Positions 26,201 through 37,799 of a stretch of 64,000 nt of DNA are shown here, piece after piece. The translations under genes and the position numbers were made by a program. Numbering within the stretch: the first letter of the stretch is position 1; every line of letters starts with the position of its first letter. The notes under the pieces are model-generated. The model was not told where the DNA came from. It did not search any database and worked only from the letters and a program-made list of their open reading frames with translations. Origin of the DNA: Tenebrio molitor (lineage: Eukaryota > Arthropoda > Insecta > Coleoptera > Tenebrionidae). Location of the stretch: positions 4,960,001 through 5,024,000 of the forward strand of contig NC_091054.1 in assembly GCF_963966145.1 (NCBI RefSeq). The letters are read 5' to 3'.

Positions 26201-29200
26201 AAATGCCCAAATATCAACGAGTAAAATTGTCTAAGCAAAAATGAAAAAAAAAAATGACAATTGGTAAATTTACCAGATGTAAAAAATTAGGTCGTGTTAT
26301 TTTTGGCAAGATTAATTCCAGAATACAAACTTTAACATTAGGTAATTATTACTTTATAATACTTATTAAAAACAATTTGAGAATCTGACAGGAGTAGCAT
26401 GCAATTTTAATCACTTTTGACAGATGACAGAGTAGTAGGACGTTTTTACCGCGATAAACATGTTTAATTGGATGAAAGCCAGCGCTCTGATTGGCTGAAC
26501 ACGCACGTTTGATGTACGTGGTAATTAATCTTCGTTAATTTTTGTACAATAAAAGTTAACGGGACAATATGTCTACAATTTGTGACTGGGAAACGAGAAC
26601 ATTCCCAGAATTACCAAAGTATTTTAAACTTTCAACTTGTTTCTGTAAATGAAACTTTGAAAACTATTAAAAATAATGGATTATTCAAACAGTGGACAAA
26701 TTCTTCGATCATTAGCATTCCCCCAACTGTATCTATAGCTTCGGAAAAAATATTCACAAACAATTTGACCGTGTACATATTAGCTAAGCAGCATTGTTAT
26801 GCTGCGACAAAAATGTCTAGTTCTTTTGTAACTACGAATAAGAGCGTCAATCGGCCTCCGAACCAATTAACACACAACAGCATCGTAGAATCCCTTTTAT
26901 TTTCGTTATCTTGCAGATTTATCCTCAAATATTTAACTTCTCCAGTCGTACCAATATGCTGATGATAGACGAATCTATTTTTCATTATTATGACAAATTG
27001 AAATATTTTTTAGACAAAAAAAAAAGCACAATTGGACAGTGGCTAGCCGCCTCAGTTGAAGTTTAGGTGTTTTTATGTTTGTTCTTTTTTCCTTTCTACT
27101 TCAAACAGGAATGCTTACACCACCCTGCGTGGTAGTTAGTTGTTTAGAAGAGCAACAATGCTGAACCTGGCTTTTGTTTGGTAATAAAGGCTGTCTTAAA
27201 AAAAAAAAAACAAATTTCGACTCTACGCATATTATTATCTATTTTCAACGAAATTTTAACGTACGATAAATACCCAAGTAGATTAACAAACTTTAAGTAC
27301 TCCAGGAATTCTCAAAGTTTCGGAGATTCAATTGTCTACTGGTTCGGTTAATGAATTAATGGAAACCCACTTAACACAAGTAAGTAAAAAGATTTAAACT
27401 AGTACAGTAATAATAGGAACAATAATGGTTTTAATGCAGCTGAAAGCTATACTGGACATTTCTACCTTTCGACTGGCATTTGTGTTAATGGACAAGCAAT
27501 TTAAACACTTAAAATGTTACTTTGTACGAGTGACTATACTGGTGGCATTAACTTTTTTTTGGTACAAGGACGGCCCCTATCAAAAATCTCTGATCCCTAC
27601 TAGATACTTTCGCGTGTCCTTGGTGAAATATCACTGGACTACAACAATTCAATAAACTTAATTTTCGTAACACACGATGTCAGTTTAAAACGATTAAATT
27701 ACAACAAATCATTTATCTAATTTATCTGAGTATAATGAACTTCTGCTCCGGGTAAACAAACACTTTATTTTATTAATCTCTTTTTGAGTTTTAGAAACGT
27801 TTCTCAAGCTTTTCGTTATATTATTTTCGTGCGGGCCACCGGGATTATGGCCCAGGAAAGCTTAATTAAGTGAAAAGAGACGGAACTCAAGATTTAAAAC
27901 TCCAAAGTTTTTTCTTTCTGCTTAAATTGTAAAAACTCATTTCTTCAGCGTTCGTGAAGTTCTGTGAGGGTTTAAGAAGTATTGTCCAGAATACGCTCTA
28001 GTTAATTTAATTTTCATTTGTTTTAAATTGCAGCCACCAATAAAAAATTAAAATACCCGTTCGTGGGACTAGTACTTTTTTATCACTAGTGCCAACTTAA
28101 CGGCACTTTGACAATTCAGGTCTACATAATGAACTTCCCTTGTCTCTAGAGCTTCCCTTCAACGCCTTTATCTTTTTGTAACTGCTTTGGGTGCCAATTT
28201 AGACACAGCGAAAATTAATTTTAAGGAATTCTAGTCAAGTAAATATTCTCATTTTTAGAAAATATGTATTATTAACGAAATCATAAAACATTTAAAACAC
28301 AAAACAATCAGTTCCTATTTATTAGTCAAGGTTATGTAAAAGTATAATCGTATTGCAATTTTTTTACTTTTTTTGACTTCAATGTACCGACCGAAAACCA
28401 AAAACTATCTAATTCGATGCACAATTCAATCAGGTGGAATTTAACCACACACAGTTTTCCTTGTAAATGATATGCAAATAGTAATTTTTTGTTCAAAACA
28501 GTGTTAACAAGCTTAGAAATTACATCAATAAGCACTTTAGTTTTTAACGAGTTTTACAACTGTCTTAACTGTATTTCATAGTTGCGAAGAAGTAAACCCA
28601 AAGTTCTCGTACCAAAAATATTTTACACGCGAAAATAATTTTCAAGATATGTACAATAAACACTTCAAAATGTCTTTATTTCAGTTTCTTTCGGGCATAA
28701 AATTCCTGTTTAAACCGTGTTCGCACTAAAATATACAGATTAACCGTTCAGCTGCCGTTTTTTCCCTTAAAACAACATTCAAAACTAAAAAATACATATA
28801 ACTTTTTATGTTACTTGTATTTAACGATGTGCCTACTAAATTCTGCACATGAATGTCAAACTTTCTACTAAAATTTATCACTTTAGACGGTTCACCGTCA
28901 TCACGTATCACATTTACCTCCTCTCAAAATAGTGAACGATGTACCATCACATTTATAGCTAGTGAATGGCAATAACAAAAATGATTCGTAAAACGTTGTT
29001 GAATGCATTATTGCAACGAAAGTCAACTTGACCCTGTCACGTGAGCATTATTGTAAAATTTATTACCCAGTCGAGACTACCGCTTGTCGTAAATTTTCAC
29101 ATTAAAAGTCATCTTTCACTATTAAAGGCATCGAGTACAATGTGCATTTCGAGAGTGAATGAAACAGAAGCAACGGGCTCTGTTTCGTAACAAAATAGAC

Positions 29201-30128
29201 CCTTCTGAGAAAAATTGTAATAAATTTCTTGCCTCTCATTTTTCACAGAACATTGGTAACATGTGTTAAATAATAGTCGCACATGTTTCTTTTTTTACTG
29301 TGAAGACAAGACATCAAAATAATTTTAATAAAACAGTCTTACACAATTTAAAACAATTGCTACCCACACTCTCACTATTTTTTCTGATCAAACAGTCGCA
29401 GATCACCTGGTGATGCATAACAAATAATAAATTTTAACTTTCACCTGATATTTAATATTTCAGCAGGTGTTTACATAATGCCTTGGGGTGTAGACACTAA
29501 GAAAAATAAACAAACCTTTGTTAGAGCGCCACAGCCGCTCCATCCCGTTCCTCTGCAGGGCCATCCTGGACAACTCGCAAAAGCTCTCGTGTATGTTGAA
29601 GTTGCACAAGGGGGACACCTCGAAGAACGCCATGCTATGCCTATTGGCATACATTTGAGCATCCCTCTCCCCCACTTTCCTCTTAAAAGCGAAATGCAGC
29701 CGATTCCCCACTAGAACTTTAGGCACCCCGGGAGCATGTTCATCGACCTCTTTCAGCCACCTATCTAATCCGTCAAAAGACCACCGGTTCGTGATGTCGT
29801 AAACTAACAAAACACCCTGTGCCCCGCGCGAATATGACCGAATTATCGTGCAGAACCGGCCCTGGCCGGACGTGTCCCACAATTGCAGGCGGACGCGCTT
29901 GCCGTCGAGCAGAATCGTCGTCGTCTTGTACGCTGAAAGAAATGCGAGAATGAGGGGGCCTCGAGGAGGCGGCGACTTACCGCTCCCGCTGCAGAACGGC
30001 GACTCGGCGGCGCCGTCGTCCAGCTCGGACAGGATCTCCTGCTTGCCGACATCGCTGTCGCCCACTAACAGGAACTTGAGAAGGTAGTCGTACGGTTTTT
30101 GGGGCGGCTTTCCGCTATCCTCAGCCAT
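23288..30128 (-). CDS. Rab40: Rab40, SOCS-box small GTPase
   Basis: A Rab-like GTPase that recruits Cullin5/Elongin B-C through a C-terminal SOCS box, so it acts as a ubiquitin-ligase substrate adaptor on membranes. Exons (minus): 29981-30128, 29516-29932 and 23288-23547, phases 1 and 1, giving 274 residues. G1 is GDSDVGKQE, which lacks the usual Ser/Thr as is typical of Rab40. G3 is WDTSGQGRF. The NKxD position is replaced by VGNRLHF, again Rab40-like. The SOCS box lies in exon 3: LSLQELCCRAIV and IEQLPLPTCVKSYLKSY. The tail ends NSCTIS, a CaaX-type prenylation site. The second intron is 5968 bp. The first intron splits the switch I region (GS-AYKTTTILLDG). Confidence 0.95.
25834..26007. mobile_element. 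MITE with 19 bp terminal inverted repeats
   Basis: Perfect ends AGGCCCGGTTGCATAAAGC (left) and GCTTTATGCAACCGGGCCT (right). Inside, further inverted similarity occurs around GTTAACAT and ATGTTAAC and around TTGACGCG. No clean target duplication is visible. 174 bp, non-coding. Confidence 0.85.
26092..26297. repeat. About 200 bp imperfect palindrome
   Basis: The outer arms are GACCTAATTTTTTTATC and its inverted form near 26281-26297. The inner arms are CAATTTTACGAGTTGAATTT with GGGCATTTTATTC, mirrored by AATAAAAATGCCCAAAT and CGAGTAAAATTG. The short centre is itself palindromic (CGAGAGCTTTAGCTCG). It could be a foldback element. Confidence 0.65.
26995..27212 (+). mobile_element. Possible poly(A)-tailed retrosequence
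   Basis: A non-AT-rich stretch of about 170 bp ends in AATAAAGGCTGTCTT and then a run of about 12 A. That is the layout of the 3' end of an mRNA-derived or LINE-derived insertion. No target duplication or protein could be identified, so this rests on layout only. Confidence 0.35.
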
Positions 30129-32459
30129 AGCAGTGGAGTTGGTCCGATTTTAACCATAATAGTGAGTTTCCGTTCCACCTTGACAAACTCACATTTGTGC
30201 GCGAATCTTAATTGGGATGATTTATGCGACGGCTGAATCCACGAACTGTGCGAGTTCCGAGTCGTTCCACTTAAAAAATGCAAATTCCTTCGGTGTCGTT
30301 TATTTTTATTGGACAAGGTCGTCGGTTTAAGTAAATAAACAGATGGTGAATTTGCGCACTCTTACACAACAAAATCCGGATGCAATCGCACCGCAGACGT
30401 CCATCGCCGACCGATCAAGTCATTTCGCACTTTCGTTAACGCGAAACTCGCATTTAAAACCGTTTTTTCGCCTAAACAATGGTCGAGAAGGACCCGAACT
30501 GTCTTATCTGTCACTTTTTGTTACTCACTAGGAGAGTGCAGGCGTACCAACTTACGCGTGACACTATCGATGTCCCCAAACGCGAACTTTCTTTTCGAAT
30601 TTTCTGCACGCTCTTACTCGAATTTAACGCCACTTTCTCCGACCGCTCGAACAATTATTTCATTTAATGCTTGATTAACAGTTTCTCCTCCACGATTCGG
30701 CGTGAACTCTTGACCCCGGTTTGACCGTTGCATTTCTCCAGAGGGTACAGTCACAGTCAACAGTGACGACCAACTCGCAAAAAATAACCGGTTCGAGGGG
30801 ATCACCGCTGTTCGCACAAGTTTAAATTTTTACCGCAACAAAACCTCAACGTACTTTCACAATTAGTGCCAATTTTATGACAAATTAAAAAAACAAGAGG
30901 TACACAGTGCCCTCCATTTTGAACGGTCGGTTTATAGTTTTCATATGGTCACTTCAAGACATGTTGACAAAAAATTGTTATCCAAACACTTTCCCAAAAA
31001 GTTCGACATTCGTGGCGAGTTGTAAACAAAACAATGTATCAAAAATGATAATTTTTATCAGCTCCAAAAATAGATTTATTACAGTAACCGCCTTTTACGT
31101 CAATTTGTACAGGATCCATTTTTTATCCTCTTACGCATAACACTGTTAACTGTTTCCCTCTTGAGGCAATTTCAACGTCAATAAAATTTTTGAGAGGTCA
31201 AAAACTGAGTCATGAGGACAACAATCGTCATAATGAAACTTATTTGAATCTCTACGTTTCGTGGCCAGTTACAGAATGGTCAACGTAATTTGTAGGAACA
31301 TGATGCGAATCTACGTTGTTAGCTGCGACAACCCTTGAAAGTTACAAATACGAGACGGCACGAACAGAGGATGTTGAATGAAACAAATGCTTGCAATCAC
31401 ACCTTTATTACTAGTTAATAGTCCTGTAAATAGAGATTTTAAAGTACAACCCCAATTTAAAGTGATGTTGACCCTACTTACTCTTGAGTTGAAATCGTTT
31501 AAATACCGTCCCAACCCGCGATTTTAGACGTGACATAAAGTAGATTGGAGTGAATGTAATTGTAAGAAAGTGGGGGCTGCCTGTAGATTGCCTATTACTT
31601 ACCGTGAGGTACCTCAATGACCCCTAACCCGCCTTAAAAATCGCATAGTTGATAGACGCAAGTAAAGAACGGCAGCCCCTGGGTAGACTGTGAACGGTGG
31701 AAGACACTGGACAGCCCCACCGAGCAACGAGGGCCTGGCTAGGGTCCAGTTCGTTCGAGACACTGCCACCCCTTGCTCACGACCGACTGGTACACTGCCA
31801 CCACCGCTCTTTCTCTCGATCGCTCGTTTCAACAGCTACACAGCATTTTTTCGACTGCTACACAGCACCACTCCGCCTGCTGTTCACATAAAACACGTTA
31901 GTCATTGCATGAAGACTGGGTGTTCGTCTTGGACGGCCCCTTGCCGCCTTCTCAACCCTGACCGACACCGAGCAGGATGCGGTGATCCCGATCGGTGCCT
32001 TACAACACTGACTTATAATCGAGTTAATAAAGCGGCTGGAAGCGTATCGTGACGTAATTTTCTACAAGTAAAACAAGCCATGACTGGTTTCATAAGTAAA
32101 TTTATAGGGGAAATCGATTACAAACAACTAAAACTTAATCTAAAAATCAAACTGTACATGTTAACGAACCATGAAAGAAAAAAATGCAAAAACAAAACTA
32201 AAACTAACATTCAAACGATGGAATCGAATCGAAAAACTGCTTTCATTCAAAATCATTACACAATAGTTCCTCAAAAATAGTCAAATAATCAAATAATAAT
32301 TTTCAGTGCTAAGGTCTGAGGTGATTTTTGTTTAAATATTTAGGGTAAATACCTTTCAGAGAGCAATGCCTGTAACAGCTTTCGCGTCACTCTGCTACAG
32401 CTCTGCACCTGTCGACAAACGCAAAAATTAACTCGACCCGACGGAATCGCTCTACCTAC
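30129..32459. other. Rab40 upstream region and SRSF2 3' flank
   Basis: Rab40 and SRSF2 are both on the minus strand, so 30129 onwards is the Rab40 promoter and 5' UTR side. The GC-richer patch 31580-32060 contains ORFs on both strands but no domain that I recognise. The bases just below 32460 are SRSF2 3' UTR. Confidence 0.45.
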
Positions 32460-33102
32460 CTAAGACCTAGATCTAGAACGCGATTTGCTGTTGGATTTCG
32501 ATTTGGACCTCTTCCCTTCGGACTTGGAAGCCGACCTGGACCGTCCCCGCGAACTCTTGCTGTCGGACCTGGACCGCGAGCCGCTGCCCGAGCGGTTGTT
32601 CCTGGACCGTGACCTGCTCCTCCTGCCGCGCGATCTGGAACGTGAACGCGAGTACCTCGAGCGAGAACGCGATCTGGAACGTGACCTTAATTGCAGGTTA
32701 GAAACATTAATGAACGCCGCCACGCAAATTACCTTCGTCTGCCGCGGTACCTGCGGTGTGGCGACGTCGGGCGACCGTACCTGGCCATCTGCACCCGCAG
32801 CTCCCTGCCGTCGAGCATCCGTCCGTCCATGGCGTCGAGGGCGTCTTCGGCGTCCCTCTTGTCGTAGAATCTGCAACGGCTCAATTTTTATCTGCGGAAA
32901 GTCGACGCGGAAGAGCGCACCTGACGAAGGCGAAGCCGCGGCTCTCGCGAGTGAAGCGGTCTCTGGGTATGTAAATGTCGCCGACATCTCCACATCTTTC
33001 GAAGACCCTTCTCAGGTCCTCGGGGGTTGTTCGATATGTCAGATTATCGACTTTTAACGAAACCATACCGTCAATGCGCGGAGGCGGACGTCCGTAACTC
33101 AT
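32460..33102 (-). CDS. SRSF2: SR splicing factor SRSF2 (SC35)
   Basis: Nuclear splicing regulator that binds exonic enhancers and recruits U1 and U2AF. Exons (minus): 32921-33102, 32733-32870 and 32460-32685, giving 181 residues. A single N-terminal RRM has RNP2 LKVDNLTY and RNP1 SRGFAFVRF, split by intron 1 after FAFV. The start MSYGRPPPRIDGMVSLKVDN and the link RYGRPTSPHRRYRGRRR are diagnostic of SC35. The C-terminal RS domain (about 75 residues) is made of SR/RS repeats with acidic and Lys-Ser variants. The third acceptor has a weak pyrimidine tract (CTAACCTGCAATTAAG) but restores the RS frame exactly. Confidence 0.95.
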
Positions 33103-33701
33103 TTTTAATTAAACTAATTCAAAATTAGCACAATTCGTTACAAATAACTCAAAAATGCTGCACACCACACACTCGCTATCGTAAAAACAATATGGCGCCG
33201 CACAGTTGCCAAACTTATCCTCCAATTTGGAACGTTCGGAAAGGTTTGCTCTTCAAATAATATTTCGAACGAATTTAAAACGCAGTAGAACACGTCCTGG
33301 TGTGGGCTTATCCACTCAATTTCCCTAAGCCCGTACTAATTTTATTTATTTAACTAATCTAATCTGACCGAGCGCAATTGGCAACGTCGCAAAACCGGCC
33401 TACCCAGCTTTCTCAAAATTGTTGATGAATTGTGGGTTGCCTAGATCAAGTAAACAACATGGAACATTATTTTGTTGTTGTTAAAAAGAAAAAAAAAGTT
33501 CGCTCAACTGGGAGTCACTTTTGGCAGTCTCGTGACAGAGACATTTTAAATTTGGGGTGCATGGGGTCGTCCATCAAAAAAAAAATCGTTAGAAAAATGT
33601 ATTGATAAAAAATTAAACAAAATAAATAGTACGTGGAGACTTATGGCTATATTATTGAGACTTATTACACTAAGACATTAAAAGTCAGTCCTTTTCTTGG
33701 G
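33103..33701. other. SRSF2 promoter side and chitin deacetylase 3' flank
   Basis: No coding region. The stretch 33103-33260 is probably SRSF2 5' UTR and promoter. The AT-rich 33480-33700 is the 3' side of the deacetylase. Confidence 0.5.
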
Positions 33702-36100
33702 TTATTTGAGCCCAAACTCGTTCCTTATCCAAGGATAGTGTTTTGGGCACTGGAAACAAGTATACAAATACCTCTCTTGTTGAAAGATCTTGGAGTAAAG
33801 TTTGCACACGTTTGGCACGCTACAAGCGATCTCGTTTTGCGCGAAAAGTTTGTCGCAGTTCCACGGTTTGAAGGAATTTAGTCGACTGATGGGAGTAGGG
33901 TTCTTCATCCAGCTTATGGCTTGCCAATTGGTCACGAACCACACATCTGGTTGTTGCAATACTTCGGCAACAAAATCCTGAAACGGCGAAATATTAACAA
34001 AACCCAATTCAGTCGTCAATGTTTCGACTGGAACCTGAAAAGCGTCCAAGTACTCTTGCTTTTTGAACCAGGCGGAGTGAAAGTAGAGTCCAAACGGGGC
34101 CCGATTGGTCATGTAATGTCTTTTGAAATTATGAATCAACATTCTGTAGACATCGTCGCCTGAAAGATCGGTGGGGCAGGAATCCACCATGGCGCAAGAG
34201 TAATCGTTGACTTCCAGCTGGTTCATAACCATTTCCCACACCCCCGGATACGACCTGGAGGGACAATTCTGCTTAGTACTGGTGCACGAATGCGGGATTT
34301 TGTGGTCAAGAGTGTACGGCCAGAGTGGCGGATTCGAAAACGGCGCCACAACAGAACTGTCGTACACAAATCCGAACTCCTTCATCATCAAAAACTGCCG
34401 ATTCCAACCCACTTGAAGGAACGGCACTCTCATTCCGCGAATGTCTTTCATGCGGACCCTCGCGAACTTGTGCAGGATGTTAGCTTGACCCACCATCTCG
34501 TCGAACCAATCCTCAACAGTGGCGTTGAGCGACCACCACTCTTCTGGGGCTCGATGCCTGAAAACGCAATCGTGAGGCAAAGAAAATCAGGATGGGTTGT
34601 CACGTACGTTACAGAGTGGACAGCGACTTCGTGGCCCTCGTTCCACAGTTTCTGCGTCTGGTGGTAGTTGTTGAACTGGTGGCTCACGAAGAATGTCGCT
34701 TTGATCGAGCAACCGTTCGGATTCTTCCAGTTGTTGAACAAAACCTTGTCGTAGAGTTCCCAGTTCTCGTAGTTGATGGCATCGTCGAATGTCAAAACGA
34801 TCATCTGAGGGGTCTGCGAGGGCTCCAAGTTCCCCGGTATTTGGGCCCCATTCGGAGAGCAGAAACAGTGGGGTAGCGCGCATGTTGAGGGGTCGCACGG
34901 AGGAGCGGCGTTGGGGTCGCGACCGGGGTTGCAGTGCCCTTCGTCGCTACCATCGGGGCAGTCGAGAGAACCGTCGCAGAAATAATCGTGGGGGAGGCAA
35001 GTTCCGTCCCCGCATCCTAGTTGGTCATTGGAGGGACACTTTGCTTTGTTCGGTAAAGGTTTGGGGGTGGTAGCTTCTAGAATTTGCGGATTTTAGTGAC
35101 TCGAGGAGGTTTGGTAATGGATGCTGGTACCTGATGTGATGTCGCAATTATCCACGTTTAATTTGAAATCACAAATTTGTCTGTTTATGTCAAACAAGAG
35201 GCCTCCGGAGCAGCGAAAATCAAAAACTTCGCCTTCCAAGCAAAGAAAATATTTGGCACATTCGCTCGATGTCCACACTTTGTGCGGGGGGCGATCAGGA
35301 TCGCGGTAAAAACGACCGTTTTCCAAACATTTTACTTGATGGCTCTTCGCAACTGAAAATATGATAGAAAGTTTTTTAATATCGGTTCTTTAATGAGTAG
35401 AGAAATTCGTACGAAATACTGCGCATTAAAAGGTGGAACAGATTTAACGTAGAAAGCAACTGTAATAAATAGTGTACATAATTTGGAAGTTATCACTCGT
35501 CTTTTTTGTGGTAACAGTGAAGTAATACGGGGCAGGGGTGTTATGTAATGGAATTTAATAGCGGTCAAAAATTCGTTATTATTTAAGATCAATTAGAAAA
35601 ATATGCAAATCAGATATGGTTTCAAATCGTCAATCATCCTAGAGAGTGTAGGTGCGAAAAAAATTCAAACTGAGTGCAGAAGCCATTAACATTCACTTTT
35701 ACCGGGTCGAATTTCATTTCGTTTTCGTTGCATTTATAATGGCAATAAAGACATTGTAGAAATAATAAATGATGGGTTTGGCCGAGTGAAATCCAGCCTT
35801 GGCATTGCATGACGCTTGATGGACGTTTCCATACATGCGAAGAAAAAACTGTAACTGCCTGACCCGGATGGATGTCCCACAAACCCACAAAGTGTCACGA
35901 CAAAGATGCAGTGATCGATAAGAGTGATAAAACAATTGTAAATGGAAATTTCAAGAATTGGTAAAAAGATGTGACCTGCATTACCGGTAAAATGGTAAAT
36001 TGGCGGTAAATTTAAATCGGTACGTACCAGCACACCCAGCTAGTAGATACAAAACGGGAATAAGGATAATAAGATGTGTGAGCTGCTTTCGGAAGGCCAT
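33702..36100 (-). CDS. Chitin deacetylase with chitin-binding, LDLa and NodB domains
   Basis: Secreted enzyme removing acetyl groups from chitin, acting on cuticle or tracheal matrix. Exons (minus): 36028-36100, 35131-35352, 34608-35076, 34035-34557 and 33702-33977, giving 520 residues. A signal peptide (MAFRKQLTHLIILIPVLYLL) is followed by a peritrophin-A chitin-binding domain (about 33-95, six Cys). Next is an LDL-receptor class A module (112-147, CDGSLDCPDGSDEGHC), then the polysaccharide deacetylase domain. Motif 1 is LTFDD (Asp196/197). Motif 2 is HEVAVHSVTH (H252, H256). MRVPFLQVGWN, PLWPYTLDH and GLYFHSAW follow. The three-domain layout fits insect CDA groups I/II (CDA1-3). The sequence departs from serpentine/vermiform-like members, so a CDA3-type identity is likely but not proven. 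The 57 bp last intron is in frame and stop-free. Confidence 0.93.
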
Positions 36101-36544
36101 CACTACACTGTAAACCGAGACTGCAGGAAAGCACGTGTGTGTCTTCCCTGCGACTCTGCGACTTTCTCAGCATTATGGTAATAACAAGACGATGACATGA
36201 CGGCATGTGTGGGGAAACGTGCCGATACAACGCATGTTTTTATATTAATTTCACTTTGTCTCGGGTGCACTTTCAGTCGGAACGGCCATCCTTAATGACC
36301 ACTTGCGTAATCGGTTCGAATTTGCCGCCAAATCAGTAATCATTAAGGTAATTACAATTCCTGCAGTCGAGATAACCCCGCAATTATCTGCGACGTAACA
36401 GCGGAAATTGGGTCAATTAATTCGAAATATTGGGCAAAATGCCGGTGTGAAATTGAATTACCGCGAGCTGTCAAGTGTCAAATCGCCGAGCGGCTGTTAC
36501 CAAAATTCTTGTGATGTAACCGGAAGCGAGCAAACAATTCCGGG
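36101..36544. promoter_or_regulatory. Shared divergent promoter region of the chitin deacetylase and NUDT8
   Basis: 444 bp separate the two start codons, which point away from each other. The region must hold both promoters and 5' UTRs. I could not assign a TATA box or initiator with confidence. Confidence 0.5.
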
Positions 36545-37261
36545 ATGTTCTCCATGACGAAAATCCCGCTCAAAAACCAACTAGTTCAAAGGTGTTACAG
36601 TGCATTCGCCGCCGAGACCATCTTCGACGAGGAAAACATAAGGAAAACCGTGGCCAAATTCGCCAAGTTGCAGTCGGCAAAGCAGCACGCGAACGCACCG
36701 ACGAAAAACGCGGCGGTGCTGGTACCGCTGTGCGTCGTCGACGGTCGAGTGTCGCTGCTGTACACTCTGCGCGCGGCAAATTTGAAGAGCCACCGGGGCC
36801 AGGTGAGCTTCCCGGGCGGGATGGAGGACTCCGCCGACAAGAATCCGGAGCAGACCGCCTTGCGGGAGACGCAAGAAGAGCTGGGGATCGCCCAGGACCG
36901 AATAGAGATATGGGGGAAGGGCAACGTGATCGTGAGTCGAGGGGTCGCGAGCGTTCTCCCGGTGATCGGGGCTCTCAAAATCAGGAACATTTCCAGGGAC
37001 CTGCGGGTCAATCCGGGGGAGGTGAAGGAAGTGTTTACGGTGCCGCTGGAGGTGTTGTGTGATCCGAGTCACATCAGACACACGCAGTTTCGAACCAACT
37101 ATTCCTTGCCGGTGTTCACGGGGGGGAAACGGAGGATCTGGGGGCTGACGGCGATCATCACGCACCTCTTCCTGAAGGCTCTGATGCCTAGAAACATTTA
37201 CGACCACACCGTCAAGTTCGTCCCACCTCTGAGAAGTTCTCTGCCTTACCGACTGTTGTAA
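36545..37261 (+). CDS. NUDT8: Nudix hydrolase, mitochondrial CoA diphosphatase type (NUDT8-like)
   Basis: Hydrolyses CoA and its derivatives to phosphopantetheine and 3',5'-ADP. This intronless gene gives 238 residues. The N-terminus (MFSMTKIPLKNQLVQRCYSA) is basic and free of acidic residues, as expected for mitochondrial import. The CoA-pyrophosphatase signature (LYTLRAANLKSHRGQVSFPGG) precedes a Nudix box ending TALRETQEELGI. The catalytic Glu residues are present. A second ATG at 36554 is an alternative start. AATAAA lies at 37320. It is head-to-head with the deacetylase and tail-to-tail with Clic. NUDT7 is the alternative name, but there is no peroxisomal C-terminal signal (the end is YRLL). 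Confidence 0.9.
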   Translation: MFSMTKIPLKNQLVQRCYSAFAAETIFDEENIRKTVAKFAKLQSAKQHANAPTKNAAVLVPLCVVDGRVSLLYTLRAANLKSHRGQVSFPGGMEDSADKNPEQTALRETQEELGIAQDRIEIWGKGNVIVSRGVASVLPVIGALKIRNISRDLRVNPGEVKEVFTVPLEVLCDPSHIRHTQFRTNYSLPVFTGGKRRIWGLTAIITHLFLKALMPRNIYDHTVKFVPPLRSSLPYRLL

Positions 37262-37799
37262 CACGTGCATTTGTGTTTATTTATTGTGACCAGTTAAAAA
37301 ACAGTGTTTTGCACCCTGCAATAAAGAATTTGACTAGGGGGGTAGTTTCATTTGCGAATAAAAAAGGAGTGTACGTTGACAGTTACCTTTATTACGTAAA
37401 AATACATTGTAACATAATTATGATTTTATTTATTACTTATCCTAGGTTGATACAAATGATAAACAAAACTAACATTTTTAAGTAACTTTATAAAACTTAG
37501 AAGAAAATGCACATTAAAAATTACGATTTTCAAGTCCAGCTCAAAAATTTAGCAAAAAATTCCTCAACAATACTGGTCAACAAGAAAAAGCTCTAGTATC
37601 AAAACTCAACACGATTTTAGCAAAATTTCGGTGGATATCATACGATGTAAGTTTATAATGTAAAAGCGAAGTAGAGGAACTTAAGAAGGTACTGACACCT
37701 ACTCTGACGCGACCGACATTTTGTACAAGATCGCCATCTGGTGTCGACGTACCTTGTCCAGTTCCCCTACTCTGGGTTATATAAAAGATTGTCCGGTGA
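37262..37799. other. Converging 3' regions of NUDT8 and Clic
   Basis: 538 bp between stop codons on opposite strands. It contains the NUDT8 poly(A) signal (37320) and, read on the minus strand, AATAAA motifs near 37389 and 37427 that could serve Clic. No other feature. Confidence 0.55.

Larger units (their letters stand above)
23548..29515 (-). other. Rab40 intron 2, 6 kb, repeat-bearing
   Basis: Separates the GTPase domain from the SOCS-box exon. It holds a MITE (25834-26007), a large imperfect palindrome (26092-26297) and a possible poly(A)-tailed retrosequence (26995-27212). ORFs here (for example 26582-26962 and 27425-27655) show no recognisable domain or splice support. Confidence 0.75.

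Noticed and set aside
31690..32052. 120-codon + ORF between Rab40 and SRSF2
   Set aside because: Arg/Pro/Thr-rich reading of a GC-richer patch, with no domain, splice signals or neighbour support.
32485..33057. 190-codon plus-strand ORF
   Set aside because: Antisense to the SRSF2 RS domain; its Leu-Asp-Arg repeats are the reverse reading of Arg-Ser codons.
36581..37270. 229-codon minus-strand ORF and other long ORFs over NUDT8
   Set aside because: Shadows of the GC-rich NUDT8 frame, which carries the CoA-type Nudix signature.
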